A DNA stretch of 64,000 bases from Petunia secreta (lineage: Eukaryota > Streptophyta > Magnoliopsida > Solanales > Solanaceae). The stretch covers positions 44,448,001 to 44,512,000 of the forward strand of contig JARKIP010000010.1 of NCBI GenBank assembly GCA_029990175.1, written 5' to 3'. This document shows positions 23,863 through 35,813 of this stretch, piece after piece. A program made the translations under genes and the position numbers. The stretch's first letter is position 1. The number at the start of each line of letters is the position of its first letter. The notes beneath the pieces were generated by a model. That model was not told where the DNA came from. It made no database searches and saw nothing but the letters and a program-made list of their open reading frames with translations.

Positions 23863-25077
23863 ATGGCTTGTCAAATTGCTGTGATTGACTTGACTGGAAA
23901 TGATGGATCCCACCAAGACAAGGTTAACAAGCTTGAAGCAACCGTAGCAAGTTTGGAAAAGAGACTTGATAGCCTTACTGAATTGGTTGTCACGCTCATG
24001 GATGCTCGCAATCCAGTGCGTAATGTGCCAAGCCCAGGACCAAGGGCTCCTGTTGCTCCTATTTATACTGTTGCACCTCCTACAATACAAGTAGCTCCAG
24101 CATTTGAGTGTGATGCTCAACAGTTCCCTAATTTGCATGCATTCCTGTTGGAAAAGGAATTTGATGGCTTCTCATAAAAAACAAGCAATGAGAAAAGCAA
24201 CGAGGAAGGGCTTCCCAATGCTAAAGAGAACAATGCCACAATGGCAGATGGAAAGGCTCTACCATCTCAAGCAGGCTTAGGTGAAGTAGAAAAGGAAAAT
24301 GTGTTTCTTGACGTGGTTGATCCACCAGTGTATGATGGGATAGGAGATCCTCATGATCATTTGAAAGCATTCGCTGATTGGGTGGCAATATTTGGAAAAA
24401 GCAATGGAATCAAGTTGAGGTTATTTGTCAAGACGCTCGCGGGGCCGGCTTTAACGTGGTTTGCAATACAGGATCTTGGAAAGCGATTCACGTGGGATGA
24501 CTTAGCTCGTAACTTTGTCAAGCAGTACGAACTCCCAAACCTGACCTTTGCAAGGGGCAATCCACTGAAAAGAAAATCTATAGAGCTTCAAGAAGAGCCG
24601 GCTGCAATAATTTCTGACAAGAGAAAATGTGAATTGGTTGAGGCACAGTCCAAAGATAAAGGAAAAGTTGTCATGTCAAAACCTTTGCCAGCCATAACAG
24701 GGGAACCCAGTGCTATCGATCAAGTAATCGTCAATCCAAGTTCACAGTCAAACCATGCCAAAAGATCTGCTTTCGCATTCACACGGCTCCCAGAATCTTA
24801 CGCACGACTATTTGAAAGGCTCAAGGAGTTCAATTTGGTACATCTTATAAAACCAAAATCATGTCGGTCACTTAAGCCTGAGAACTTTGGAAAATTCTGC
24901 ATTTACCATTCAGGAATGCATGGGCATTATATTGGGGAATGCATTACCTTTAAGGAGAAAGTTAAAAGCTTGATTAACTCTGGCCAGGTCAAGGTTCTAC
25001 CAACAAACGGTACTGACAAACCTTTTGTCGCAATCTTTCCATATGCAAAGGGAGATCCCTCGAAGAAGGGCATTTAG
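23863..25077 (+). pseudogene. First gag-like coding region of the Ogre-like element
   Basis: Two frames in line: 23,863-24,177 (104 residues; MACQIAVIDLTGND, then a coiled coil KVNKLEATVASLEKRLDSL and a Pro/Ala-rich stretch) and 24,241-25,077 (278 residues). The second has a shortened retrotransposon gag domain (GDPHDHLKAFADWV, LAGPALTWFAIQDLG, DDLARNFVKQYE). This jumps to a Lys/Glu-rich linker, losing the C-terminal half of the capsid domain that the second gag retains, and then a zinc-finger-like CIYHSGMHGHYIGEC (about 24,898-24,942). A TAA at 24,175 separates the two frames. Confidence 0.75.
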
Positions 25078-25994
25078 GCACCTATTAAGTTCCAGAAAAG
25101 CAGTAGAGTGGCAGAAGCAGAAGTTAGTTTATTTGCATTATTAGGAAGTAACTGTTGTATTTTCCTTTTGTTAGTTTTGTTAAAAGAAAGAATATCAAAT
25201 TATGAATGTTTGAATTTATTTTTATGTAAGCAAACTACTGTAACCGGTTTCCCAAGGCAGGAAGCGTAGGCAACTCATATCGAGTTTCGGTTACACCATC
25301 ATTAGGAAAATCTCTTCTATGTAAGCAGAACTACGCACGGTTTGATTCCCAAGGAGGGATATGTAGGCTCCACTATCGGGCTCGACCCTTTAGTATTTAA
25401 ATTTTAATTTTCTCAAAGATAGAAACTGGGGCAAATTTTGCAAAGCAAGTAGAAGACGTAAGAGATCGCAACAGGGACAGCTTTTGCAAAACCGCTTGAA
25501 GTATTGAAAGTCATAAATGGGACAGTTTTGCAAAGCAAGTTGAGATGTTGAAGTCATAACTGGGGCAAAATTGTGCAAAGGCAAATTGAAGATATTGATG
25601 TCGATTTCATAGTTATCGGAAGCGGTTTTCCTATGAATTGGTGGAGATTGTTGTTTTGCAAGGAAGAATCGATAGTCGAGCAAAGCATTGATGTTCAAAA
25701 TAAGCCGACCATTTAGCAATTTGCGCCAAAATGGTCTAGCACGCATACTGATTTAGTAAAAACTTTCAAAGTTGTTTTTTTTCTTCAACTCGCATCTTGA
25801 AAAATCAAATTTTGTCAGTCATTAAGTTTAGCACTCTCAAATATTTTACCCCTTTGTTGAGTCGGGAATTTGTTCCCTTCCATTCGGCCTAATGGCCTAT
25901 TTTACACTTGAAATTTTATGCATGCATTATCATTTTATGTATTAACTTGCTTTTGCTCAATGTGTAGAATTCATTTGTTAAAGGCTGGCTAGCA
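25078..25994 (+). other. Intergenic region between the two gag genes, with short repeats
   Basis: No gene. Two imperfect copies of a phrase ending ..ccaagg.agg.a..gtaggc lie near 25,248-25,275 and 25,349-25,374, and a related copy (gagatatgtaggcaactcgg) occurs near 30,000. A second tandem-like phrase (actggggcaaa..ttgcaaagcaagt.gaagat) recurs at about 25,427, 25,518 and 25,559. Confidence 0.55.
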
Positions 25995-27523
25995 TTGAAC
26001 ACTGAAATGGCTGAGAATCTGCATCAAGGACAAAACAACATGGCAAAGCAGCTTCAGGCAACCAGTTCTGGTATGGGTATCTTTCAAGCGCAGAATGATG
26101 ATGTTGAAGAACATGTGGTCCAAAGGAATAGGATTGTCAACTTTGTCAACACTAGCAAACCTTTTCCAAATACAAGCTTTACCTCCAATCCATCTTACTT
26201 AACAATGCCTAATTACCCAATGCCTATACATACTATATATCCACAAATCCCACAAGGATATCTTACCAATCCAAATGCTTGGCCAGCTGCAACTTTATAC
26301 CAAGCACCTTTTATCACTATGCCTGTTGTGGGGAGTAAATCAAATCAATTGATAGTGCGTTCACCAGAATGGCCTGAGAAAGAAGTTGAGGCAACTTATC
26401 CTCACAATATGGATGAACAGACTGTGAGAAAGATCATGGGAAAAGAATTGCGCTCTAGGAATATTCAGAGCTTATGCTATGAAGACTTATGCATTCACCC
26501 TGACATTGAGCCTCCATGTGGGACAAGATACCAAAATTTAACACTTTCAATGGAAAGGGAGACCCTTATGCACATCTGAAAGATTATTGTAGCAGGTTAC
26601 TTGGAATTGGCAAAGATGAAGCTTTGCGTATGAGACTGTTCATTCAGAGTTTATCAGGAACGGCACTTGCATGGTATACTAAGCAGGATTTTACCAAATG
26701 GCACACATGGGAAGACATGGCTCGAGACTTTGTGGAACAATACAAGTTCAATATAGTAAGAGATCCTTTTCTAATTGATATGCGTAAAATCAGGAAGATG
26801 CCGCATGAATCTGTTACAGAATTTGCTGCGAGATGGAGGCTAGAGGCTTCTAAGATGCATCCTCCATTGCCTGAAGATGAGCTGATAGCGACTTTCATTG
26901 ACCTTCAAGAAGGCCTATTTTATGAAAAGCTACTTTTTGCCAATTTAAAGAATTTTCCCAGTTTAATCCGGTATGCAAAGACTTTGGAAGAAAAATTTCA
27001 AACCGGAAGGTTGATTGACTATGACACTACAGTGCCAGTTTTCAATTGTTCTGATGCACCTGAAAATATTCAAGACTACCAGCCTTCGCAAGTGCACCAC
27101 AATCATGATATGCAGAATTCAAGTTGTCAGCATCGATCTTATCAGGCACCATCTGGTCATCAAAGCACGAAGAAGCTAAGACCTCGTACTTTCACTCCTC
27201 TATATGAATCATTGTCAGACATATTTGAGAGATTGAAAGTAGAAGGACTATTGCAACCAAGAAAGGGATGGATCCCAGAAAATCCGCCTCAAGGATTTGA
27301 TTTATCAAAGAGGTGCGCATATCACTCAAATATTCAAGGCCAAGACACAAAAGAATGCTTGGTACTTAAGAACAAAATTCAGAATATGATTGAAAAGGGC
27401 AAGATAAGTCTGAAGCAAGGGCAAACAAGCAATTATGATCCTCCAGCAGCAAATGCAATTATCATCAGAGGTGATTCATCAAAATTGGCACCAAGGCGTT
27501 TGAAAAGGAAGCGTGAAGCTTAG
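25995..27523 (+). pseudogene. Second gag gene of the Ogre-like element (one frameshift)
   Basis: The 5' frame (25,995-26,579) encodes a 194-residue Asn/Pro-rich N-terminus. A one-base shift near 26,510-26,520 moves to the frame 26,516-27,523, which carries a complete gag capsid domain (KFNTFNGKGDPYAHL, LSGTALAWYTKQDF, ESVTEFAARWRLEASKM, YEKLLFANLKNFP) and a zinc-finger-like CAYHSNIQGQDTKEC (about 27,315-27,360). It ends with a basic tail RRLKRKREA. Gag would package the RNA; with no pol nearby, enzymes must come from elsewhere. Confidence 0.85.
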
Positions 27524-28296
27524 CAAGAAGATCAAATGACAACACTTTGTTTGTTGAAAAGGAATTATTGCCCGACTATCTTATTTTCCTACTCTTTTGA
27601 AGTTTTATGTAATGAACTATCTTGTACCCTTTATTGGGGTTTTAATCCCAAAATCAATGAAAAGCCATTTTTCCAAATAAGCCAAGCCAAAACAATGACA
27701 TCTTTTGTACAAAAGAAGAATTTCAAGAGCATCAGACTCTCGCAACAGCAATACATCTGATTTCCATACAAGAAGATGCAGATTTGAAGCCGCATTAGGT
27801 GTTCAATCAAGCCAGCCACTATTTGTTCAAAAACTAACAGTTTTTCCTTTGAAAACAGGGACAAATTCATTTTGGAGCTACTGCAAAGTTCAGCATAAAG
27901 ACAGAAGAAGCAAAACAAAATGTTGAGGCTTTTGGGCCCATCTTTCAGAACTCACGATTTTTCTTTGGATGCAGGAATTCCAAAAGCAGTAGAATGAGGA
28001 GAACTAGCAACTATCAATTTCTCAAAGATTATTCGTCTTGCCATATATGCAGAGCGAATCTATTTCTTTCTTTTCCATTATAGTCTTTGCTTTATTATTC
28101 ACTCGCTTTCCAACGCATTTACTCTAAATTTTGCAGGAATTGAACATCGGTTTCAATATGGACCGAAGGCAGCATTCAACGTTGTGCAGCATTATCAATA
28201 CAAGCAACACGACCTAGCTTTGCTTATTTGTTTTACATTATCTTACCTTAATTAATCAAATTTACAACTTTATTTTGCAGGTTACTATTAAATGAA
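27524..28296 (+). other. 3' region of the Ogre-like element, first part
   Basis: No gene. It is where protease and pol would be expected in an autonomous element; I find no protease, RT, RNase H or integrase motif on either strand. Confidence 0.65.
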
Positions 28297-29456
28297 GGTT
28301 CGTTCGCCTTATAAATAAATGTTTCAGGCTCGTCCGCCTTATAATTGAACGTTTTAGGCTTGTTCGCCTTATAATTGAACGTTTTAGGCTCGTTCGCCTT
28401 ATAAATGAATGTTTTGGGCTCATTCGCCTTATAATTGAATGTTTTAGACCTGTTTGCCTTATAAATGAATGATCCGGGTCCATCCACCCGTAAATCGGAT
28501 ATGCAGATTTACTTCAAGTCGCTTTGGAACATTGGATGCTTCAAGACTGGACGTCTCATTTGCTTTGTCAAGTGATTGGAGCACAATTCAAGATTAAACC
28601 GCAAACTGCCACTACATCATTAAAGCGTTATGTTTTATCATAGTTTATTGCCGAAAGGCGGCATTTCTATATCCTATAATTCTTGCAAATTGCTAAAATA
28701 TCAGTTTCATTTCTATCTCACTATGAGAACACTTACAAAAATTTCATTTGATGATTTGCAGATATTGCTAAGTTTGAAGAAGTACCCACTTTAATGAGTT
28801 TTGTGTTTTTACTTTATCTTATGCACTTTAGGCTCGTTCGCCTTATAAATGAACGTTTTAGGCTCGTTCGCCTTATAAATGAATGTTTTAGGCTCGTTCG
28901 CCTTATAAATGAACGTTTTTAGGCCTGTTCACCTTATAAATGAACAATTCGGGTTAACCCACCCGTAAAATGGGATATGCAGGTTTCCAAGTTGTGTTAG
29001 GACGTTTGATGCTTCGAGACCCGACGCCTCATTTCTTTATCAATTGAATGGAGCACATTCTGAGATTGCATTGTAGACTACCTCTTCATGATCTAAAGCA
29101 TTATGCTTTATCATGGTTTATTGCCGAAAGGCGGCATTTCTATTTCCTATATTCCTTGCAAATTGTTAAGCCTATCAATTTCATTTCTATTTCGCTTTAT
29201 GGGAACGTTTACTAAAATTCCATTTTGTAATTTGCAGATATTTCTAAGTCTAAAGAAGTACCTGCTTTAATGAGTTTTGCCTCTTTTGCTTGCCTTATGG
29301 TTTAGGCTCGTTCACCTTATAATTGAACGTTCTAAGCTCGTTCGCCTTATAATTGAATGTTCTCTAGACTCGTTCGCCTTATAATTGAACGTTTTAGGCT
29401 CGTTCGCCTTATAATTGAACGTTTTAGGCTCGTTCGCATTATAAATAAATGTTATG
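28297..29456 (+). repeat. 30-bp tandem repeats in three clusters within a 473-bp higher-order repeat
   Basis: The 30-bp unit (gttttaggctcgttcgcc then ttataattgaac) is tandem at about 28,297-28,480 (six units), 28,825-28,950 (four units) and 29,300-29,455 (five units). The sequence between clusters is itself duplicated: the hairpin gccgaaaggcggc occurs at 28,650 and 29,123, 473 bases apart, in blocks that also share ggatatgcagg and gagcac words. Each 30-bp unit contains the inverted repeat CGTTC...GAACG. Tandem repeats in the 3' untranslated region are known in Ogre elements and can seed satellites. Confidence 0.9.
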
Positions 29457-30145
29457 TTACCGGCGTAGGTTATAGATTAGCCAAGTCAACTTGAGACATT
29501 ATGTCTCGTTAGTCGACTTATCTTATAAAAGCCTTGCATTCTACAATTCGTACTCGCTTTACTTATTGTTTTACTTTGTTGTTTCAGAATAATGATCAGC
29601 CTAGAGGTTCCCCGGGCGGAGCACCTCGTCAGTTGATTGAAGGAAGAATTTACCGATGATATCACAACCCGCATTTACTTATCTTATAGTTTATTAGTAG
29701 TTGCTCGCTTACCGTTTGTCAAGATTATTATAGAATTCTGGCAGTACCGCGGCGGCATTTGGAGCATAACGTGGAACTTTTTCTTAGCAGTGAACTGGGG
29801 CAATCGTTGATGTGAGCTAGACTCGTCAACGAGGATCTGAAGAATTGCACTCGAACAAGCAAGTCTTACCTAATCTTTCATTCCAGATTAGGCGTCAGTT
29901 TGAATTCTTTCCTATTCGTGCGTCCTATTTTGTCAATCGTGCGGGTTTTCGTATCTAAGTGTCGTTGAACTACATATGGCCTGATTCTCTTTTAACCCGA
30001 GATATGTAGGCAACTCGGAAACCGAGTTTCGGCCATGTCTATAAGCCTCGTATTTTGGTCCTTGGAATCAAAGTCCTTGGCTTTATTGTGACAAAATTAG
30101 TTTTCCGTCAACTTCTTTACCCTGAAACTCTTTCATCCTTTTTGG
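29457..30145 (+). other. End of the Ogre-like 3' region
   Basis: No gene. It includes a third copy of the gagatatgtaggcaactcgg phrase (about 29,998-30,020), related to the copies near 25,250 and 25,350. Confidence 0.55.
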
Positions 30146-30160
30146 GTAAAGAGGGGCAGT
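30146..30160 (+). other. Polypurine tract of the Ogre-like element
   Basis: ggtaaagaggggcag directly precedes the 3' LTR. Confidence 0.8.
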
Positions 30161-33100
30161 TGTTGACACCCAATTTTATCCCAAATTTTCGAATTAATGC
30201 CTAATTATTTTAAAAATGATAATTTTAAAAATCAAAAGCTAATTGAATAATTTGGAAGAAAATAGGCTAAAATTGCGCAACATAGCCTAAATCCTAGCCT
30301 ACCCACGCAAAAATATCTTTTAACTAAATCCCCCACAACATTTCCCATTTCAGTTGCCCAAACCCCTAACTCGTTTTCCCCATTTCCCTGACCCGGTTTC
30401 AAAAGCCCTAACCCGCGAGTCCGCGACCATTCCTTCAATTCTCACCCCAAAACGCAGAAACAATCGAATTAAACGGCAAGCACTTGTTTTTCTTGTCTTC
30501 TTCTTTCGTACGATGCCTCGCTGGAAACATCCCACGCGTTCGTTCTTGTACGAGTTCATCCGAGCCTTTAATTTGATCCCAACAGTCATTTTCCTTTGGG
30601 ATAAGACACGAATTGTACCATTTCTGCGGGAAATGGACGATTCCAACCCTTATCTCATAGGTAAAATGTCGATTTTGGGTCACAAATATAAAGAAAGAAA
30701 TCAGAATCCGAAACCCTAAGGTATGAGGTATATATATCCCTTATTTCTTTCATTTTGGAGGGGGAGGCAGCTGATACACATTTTCTTAGCTTTCTTTCCT
30801 TTTTGAATCCATACATACATATAGCGTTATTTTCTGTTTTGGGATTAACACATTTTTTTCGAATGTGTCATCGCTTCATTATGCTAGCCGTCGACCTTGC
30901 TCGCGTCGCTTAGTCGAGTCGCGTTTGCTTCGGACCCTCGCCCCATTCACTGCCCTTAGAAAGGCAACAACCTCATCTCGACAATTTGTGATTTGTCTAT
31001 GTATTGCCATTTAAATTTGAAATGTTTGCACTGCCCTGCTGTTACAAATCTGAAAATGCATCCTGTTTTTCCACCTCTCTTGTTTAAAACCTAAGACCTC
31101 TTTCCCTTTATTTAGCTTTGTTAACTTGAATCTCATTGTGCTGTTTGTTAGCAAGAATAAAGTTCAGACCATTCTGTCAAGTTTCTATCTTTCGAATGAT
31201 TATAAGTTTATGAATATGCATCAAGTTTGAGCCTTTATTATTCCTAAGTATAAAAGTTGAGGTCTTTGTGAATACTTAAAAGTGTGAAGCTGGATTTTGT
31301 TCTGATTTCAGTCATGGAAGCGGTGTTAAGAGTTTTGTTTAGTCGACTAAGGAAATGCATTTTCTTTGTGTTTTTGTTGTTTTCTTCATGAAACTGTTTC
31401 AAATGGAATCCCAGTGAAATAAACAATCAAATATTTGGTTGTTATGTTTTGGCGTAGTGATAAAATAAGTAAAATATCGTCTTCAAGTTAGTTTGCTTGT
31501 GGCCTGGTTCCTGGTAGTATGTACTGTAAGAGGGAGAAGTCCAGTGAGGTGCATAGCTGTTCTGGAGTAGTAGGTATGTGTGTGTGTGAGTAGGGATTCA
31601 AGGAAGTGTTTCAGTTTAAGAGAGGGGTATGTGAAAGAGAGTAGCAGTTCCCGATAGTGGAAAGGAATGAGTTCAGGTTGAGAGGGAGCCTGTGAGATTT
31701 TGGTCAAGTTGGAAGGGAGTTTTTCCAGTTTGTTTCTGTTTCTGTTTCAGTTCCAGGGAGAGTTTGGTTTTAAGCTAGAGGTAGTCCTGATAATAGCAGG
31801 GGTATGTTTTAGATGTTTGGAAGCTGTGAATGTAAGAGGGAGTTAGGTGGAATTGGGAAAGCATTTGTGAGGGAGTGCAGGTGGTTTCTTGTTTCAGCGA
31901 ATGGTTTCTGGTGGAGGTAATGAGTTTCAAAAGAAGTTTCTGGTAGTGGTTGGAGGCTTCTTTGAGGGTGCTGAGTCCAGTGAGGGTGAAGCAAGTTCTT
32001 GGTTTGTTCAGGGAGTCTTGGTTCCTACGGTTTTTGGTGTGTGAGAGGTGTAGCAGGAGTTCCTAGGCAAGGTAATTGGTCTGATGATGTTAAGCAGGCA
32101 GCAGCAGGTACGAGTTTTATTTCTAGTCGAGGCAGGTGCTTGGTAAGTGTTCAGGTGTTTCATCTGGTGTCAGCTGGGTCTTTAGGATGAGGTCTGGTTT
32201 CTTGATTTCTGTTCCTGCCATTTTAGAATAGGGGAGGGTCTGTTCATGAGTTGTGCCCATAAGTTTGAGTAAATTGTCGAGGTTCTATGAACTTGTAGAG
32301 CAAAGCATTATCACTTGCACTGGTACACTGGAAAAATAGATGTTGATGAGACTAAGTATCTAAGGTGATTAATTAATTGGGGCATTGAACCAAATCAACA
32401 CCCCGCTACATCTCAAATTCTGTCTACTTTAGTGACAAGTTATACACTATTATCTAGCTTGATTGGCTTTCCTTTCTAGTTAAAAAAATGAGTTTGCAAG
32501 ATTGGCTTAAAGAATTACGTTTTAATTTGTTTGTCTTCGGTTTTAACTGAACAGGCTGTTTATAATTTTCATTTTTGCAAAATGTAATGTCTTGGGCCGC
32601 TACTAATTCTCTATCTCCTTTTCTTGTTATCTTTTCTTTTGCATGAACAACTCTTGGGAACGAGTTGAAATAAAACTCACAATTGGGATGGCATGCATTT
32701 GGAAGTTATTTGATCCGCTCCGCATTTTCGGGATTTGATATCCCCGAAAATGTAAAAGAAAGAAAAAATGAAAATCACAAAGTCCAAGGCTCGATGATTG
32801 AGTTTGCGCTTCCGGGTTCTATCTTCTAAACTCCATCCTTCCCCGCTCCCTTAGAAAATATATGTTGTATAGGACTTCCCCATAGACCGGAGCAGGAGCC
32901 CTATAGGATAGAAATGATATTTGAACTATGAATAATTATTGTAAATTACTTAAATTGTTTTATATGAATACTTTGTATCATTTCTTTGCGAATCGCCAAT
33001 TAATTTATGGATGTTTAGAATCATTTTTCTATTAATGAGTGCAAATAAAATTCGATTAAAATCATACCTTCGTCATAATTTGTATTTGAATTATTTATTT

Positions 33101-33880
33101 GTTGATTATATTAATATTCAATTATTTATTTATTTAATCTAATTTATTTATTTAGTTAATCAATTAAATTTTAATCAATTATTTATTTATTTACTTAATC
33201 TAATTTATTTAATTTCAATTAACTATTTATTCATTTAATCAATTAAATATTTATTTAATTAATCAATTATTGTTCATTTACTCCTTTATTTAATTAAAAT
33301 TGATAAGTATTCATTTATTTAATTAAGTTATTTATTTGCTTGTTTATTTATCTATTTATTCAATCAATTAATTAATCCTTTATTACTATCCAATTATCTA
33401 TCTAGTTTGTTTATTTATTTATCTAACTTCATTTAACCTTTATTTATTTAATTAATTAACCAATTGATCATTATTTAATTATCCATTTAATTGATCTTAA
33501 ATTTGGTCATTTATCTATATAAGTATCGGCATAGCTAAAATCTTATCTTATTTTTATTATTTCTATTATCCTTATTTAAAATTAATTTTATATACTTATT
33601 ATCCTTAACAAATTCGTGAAAACAGCCGGATTAACCGCATTTAGCGGATTTTCGAAAGTGCTCCCGCTAGGGTCCTTCTTTCGAATTTAATAGAACCACT
33701 TACCTAGAATCTATAAATTTAATTTCTTTTAATAAAGAATAAATTGCACTCTTTAGTTAACTTAGGTTCCTAATAATCCTTAAATTAGGTGGCGACTCCA
33801 AAGAAGCCCTTTGGAGTCTCACTTTGTTGAAATTACATCCCGATGCATACTTGTGTGCATTTTTTTGGGAGGGTTCAACA
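30161..33880 (+). repeat. 3' LTR of the Ogre-like element
   Basis: 3,720 bases, matching 18,061-21,778. It begins tgttgacacc and ends ttcaaca, followed by the gccat duplicate. Confidence 0.95.
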
Positions 33881-33885
33881 GCCAT

Positions 33886-34051
33886 CTTTTGGTTTGGCCA
33901 ACAACGGAGCGTTGGCTAAATAATGTTTCAGCTCTTTCAAGGCCTCCCTGCACTCGGGGGTCCATGTGAAGGAACTATTCTTCTTCAAGACAGAAAAGAA
34001 CTTGTGGCACCTCTCTTATGACCTCGAAATGAATTAGCTCAAGGCCGTTAA
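33886..34051 (-). pseudogene. Tat RT-RNase H connection, 5' part (cut by the Ogre-like element)
   Basis: Minus-strand continuation of RT (SSPKEVQRLTG, then a short damaged stretch) up to KPKDGE at the insertion point. The frame resumes at 18,060 after removal of the Ogre-like element and one gccat copy. Confidence 0.75.
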
Positions 34052-35010
34052 TCAGCCAGTTAAGCGTTGTACTTCCTTCGGACTTGATAATTCTTCAAGG
34101 ATTTCTTGTATAGCTTTGATCTTGTTAGGATATCCTTCAATGCCTCTCTCCGAGACAATGAATCCTAGGAATTTTCCTGAGCTGACCCCAAAAGCGCAAT
34201 TTTTGGGGTTGAGCTTCATGCAGTATTGTCTCAAAATCGCAAAGGCTTCCTTCAGTTGTTTCAAATGATCTTCCGGCCGAGCAGATTTTACCAACATATT
34301 GTCGACATAGGCTTCCATCGTTTTTCCAATATAATCTTTGAATATCTGACACACCAATCTCTGATAGGTTGCCCGGGGGTTTTTTAGGCCAAATGGCATC
34401 ACTTTGTAGCAATAAGTTCCTTCATCCGTAATGAAAGAAGTTTTTTCTTCATCACTTGGGTCTATTAGGATCTGATTGTACCCTGAATATACATCCAAAA
34501 AGGTTAAAAGCTTGTGTCTAGCCATGGAGTCTATTAACCTGTCTATTTAGGGTAAAGGGTAGGAATCCTTAGGGCAAGCTTTATTTAGGTCGGTGTAATC
34601 AACACACATTCTCTACTTTCTGTTTTTCTTGGGCACCATTACCACATTAGCAAGCCAATCTGGGTACTTGACTTCTTTTATGAACCCGTTGTCGAGTAAC
34701 CTCTTGGTTTTATCTTGGATCGCCTTCTTTTTTTCTCCAGCATGAGGTCTTTTTTTCTGTTTCACCTTGCGGTGGTTGGGATCTACGTTCAGCGTGTGTG
34801 TCATGCTTTTGGGGTCGATCCCTACCCTGTCTACGTAGGACCATGCAAAGCAGACGTCTTTGGCTTTTAATAATTTTACGAGAGCTTTCTTAGGTTCGGC
34901 ATCCAGCTTCGAGCCCACAAATATTTTTCTTTCTTGGAACTCTTCTGATAATGCATGAGATTCTAGATCTTCCACCGTTGAATCCCCAGCTTTTTGCTTT
35001 CGAGGTTCTT
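34052..35010 (-). pseudogene. Tat reverse transcriptase (catalytic box YVDN)
   Basis: Minus strand from about 34,975: FAWSYVDRVGIDPK, the primer-grip side LLDNGFIKEVKYPDWLANVV, a stop near 34,610 and another near 34,545. The frame then stays open from 34,525 with FLDVYSGYNQILIDP, a tyrosine-rich GTYCYKVMPFGLKNP and the catalytic box MEAYVDNMLVKS (about 34,295-34,330). Relatives have YIDD or YVDD, so the second catalytic aspartate is asparagine and the enzyme would be inactive. It ends with LGFIVSERGIEGYPNKI. Confidence 0.9.
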
Positions 35011-35152
35011 GGATGAAAGTTGGAATCCTCCCTTCCTACTTTGGAGGAATTGCTTTTGGGACCGAGCTCTCCCTTTCATGGACCCTTGGGTCACTTGGTT
35101 GTGACCTCGAGTGCCCGATCAGGTTGTTCCCATTTTGCGCAGTGACTAAATA

Positions 35153-35736
35153 CTACTTTTGGGCCGTTGATTGGTCACTTCGAATTGTATGAATTCCCCA
35201 TAGGGTAGGAAACTTAATGACTTGACGAAGGGTTGATGGCACAGCCTCCATTTCGTGAATCCAAGGTCTTCCGAGGATAATATTGTATGCCATTTCCTCG
35301 TTCATTATTTGGAAAGTTGTTTCTTTATCAACCCTCCCCCTGGTGGTGTTTATGAGGGTGATTTCCGGTAAAGTTCTTTCCATGGAGTTATTGAACCCTG
35401 CTAAGGTGGTTATCTTCGGGACGACAAGGTCCTTACACCATATTTGTTCAATGGCTCTGCGGTTGATTATATTTGCGGAACTCCCATGATTAAGACTCAT
35501 TTTACATCTGAATTGTTGACCCTAAAGGTAATAACCAGAGCTTTGTGATGAGGGGTCATTACCTTGTGGTAGTCTCCTTCATCAAAAATCATTTCTTCGC
35601 CGCCCCTCTCCATTTGGGTTCTTTTCTCCATGCTGGTTGAGAGTTTCGCAAGCTTCCTCACTGAGGAATGATTGATACCGTTTATTTCAATACCGCCCGT
35701 TATGACGTTTGCAGATTTTCGACACGTCGAGGCCAT
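35153..35736 (-). pseudogene. Tat aspartic protease region
   Basis: Two consecutive minus-strand pieces (35,736-35,497 and 35,500-35,153) form the N-terminal FDEGDYHKVMTPHHKALVI segment, the active-site region LNHGSSANIINRRA, where DPGSS is usual (the catalytic aspartate reads asparagine and P reads H), and NIILGRPWIHEMEAVPSTL. The first piece ends within a few bases of the second, so the domain is almost continuous. The missing aspartate implies an inactive protease. Confidence 0.85.
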
Positions 35737-35790
35737 CGACGTCTTACAGAAATATGGAAAAGCTCAACTTCAGAACAAACTTTATTACCA

Positions 35791-35810
35791 GATCCCCACA
35801 GAAGGCGCCA
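35791..35810 (-). other. Primer binding site of the Tat element
   Basis: The minus strand reads tggcgccttctgtggggatc, 3 bases inside the 5' LTR. It resembles tggcgccgtctgtgggaa primer sites of Tat-type elements. Confidence 0.8.
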
Positions 35811-35813
35811 ATT

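Larger units (their letters stand above)
18061..33880 (+). mobile_element. Ogre-like non-autonomous LTR element with two gag genes and no pol
   Basis: The element is 15,820 bases, with 3,718 and 3,720-base LTRs, TG...CA ends (tgttgacacc...gttcaaca) and an exact gccat target duplication (18,056-18,060 and 33,881-33,885). The primer site tggcgactccgctgggga and polypurine tract gtaaagaggggcag are in place. The 8.4 kb interior has a 2 kb leader, two gag-like coding regions (23,863-25,077 and 25,995-27,523) and a 2.6 kb 3' region with 30-bp tandem repeats. I find no protease, RT, RNase H or integrase. Very long LTRs, the tRNA-Arg-type primer site and repeat-bearing 3' UTR fit Ogre-type Tat relatives; it would need another element's enzymes. 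Confidence 0.92.

Noticed and set aside
28416..28436. Compensatory base changes supporting an RNA hairpin in the 30-bp repeat.
   Set aside because: Both changes are explained by CpG decay on the two strands, so they are not independent evidence of pairing.
28248..28487. Minus-strand repetitive frame (KANEPKTFNY type).
   Set aside because: It is a translation of the 30-bp tandem repeat; a 30-base period keeps any frame open.
28297..29456. Regularly spaced repeats considered as a CRISPR array.
   Set aside because: The units are contiguous without unique spacers, and the context is a plant retrotransposon.
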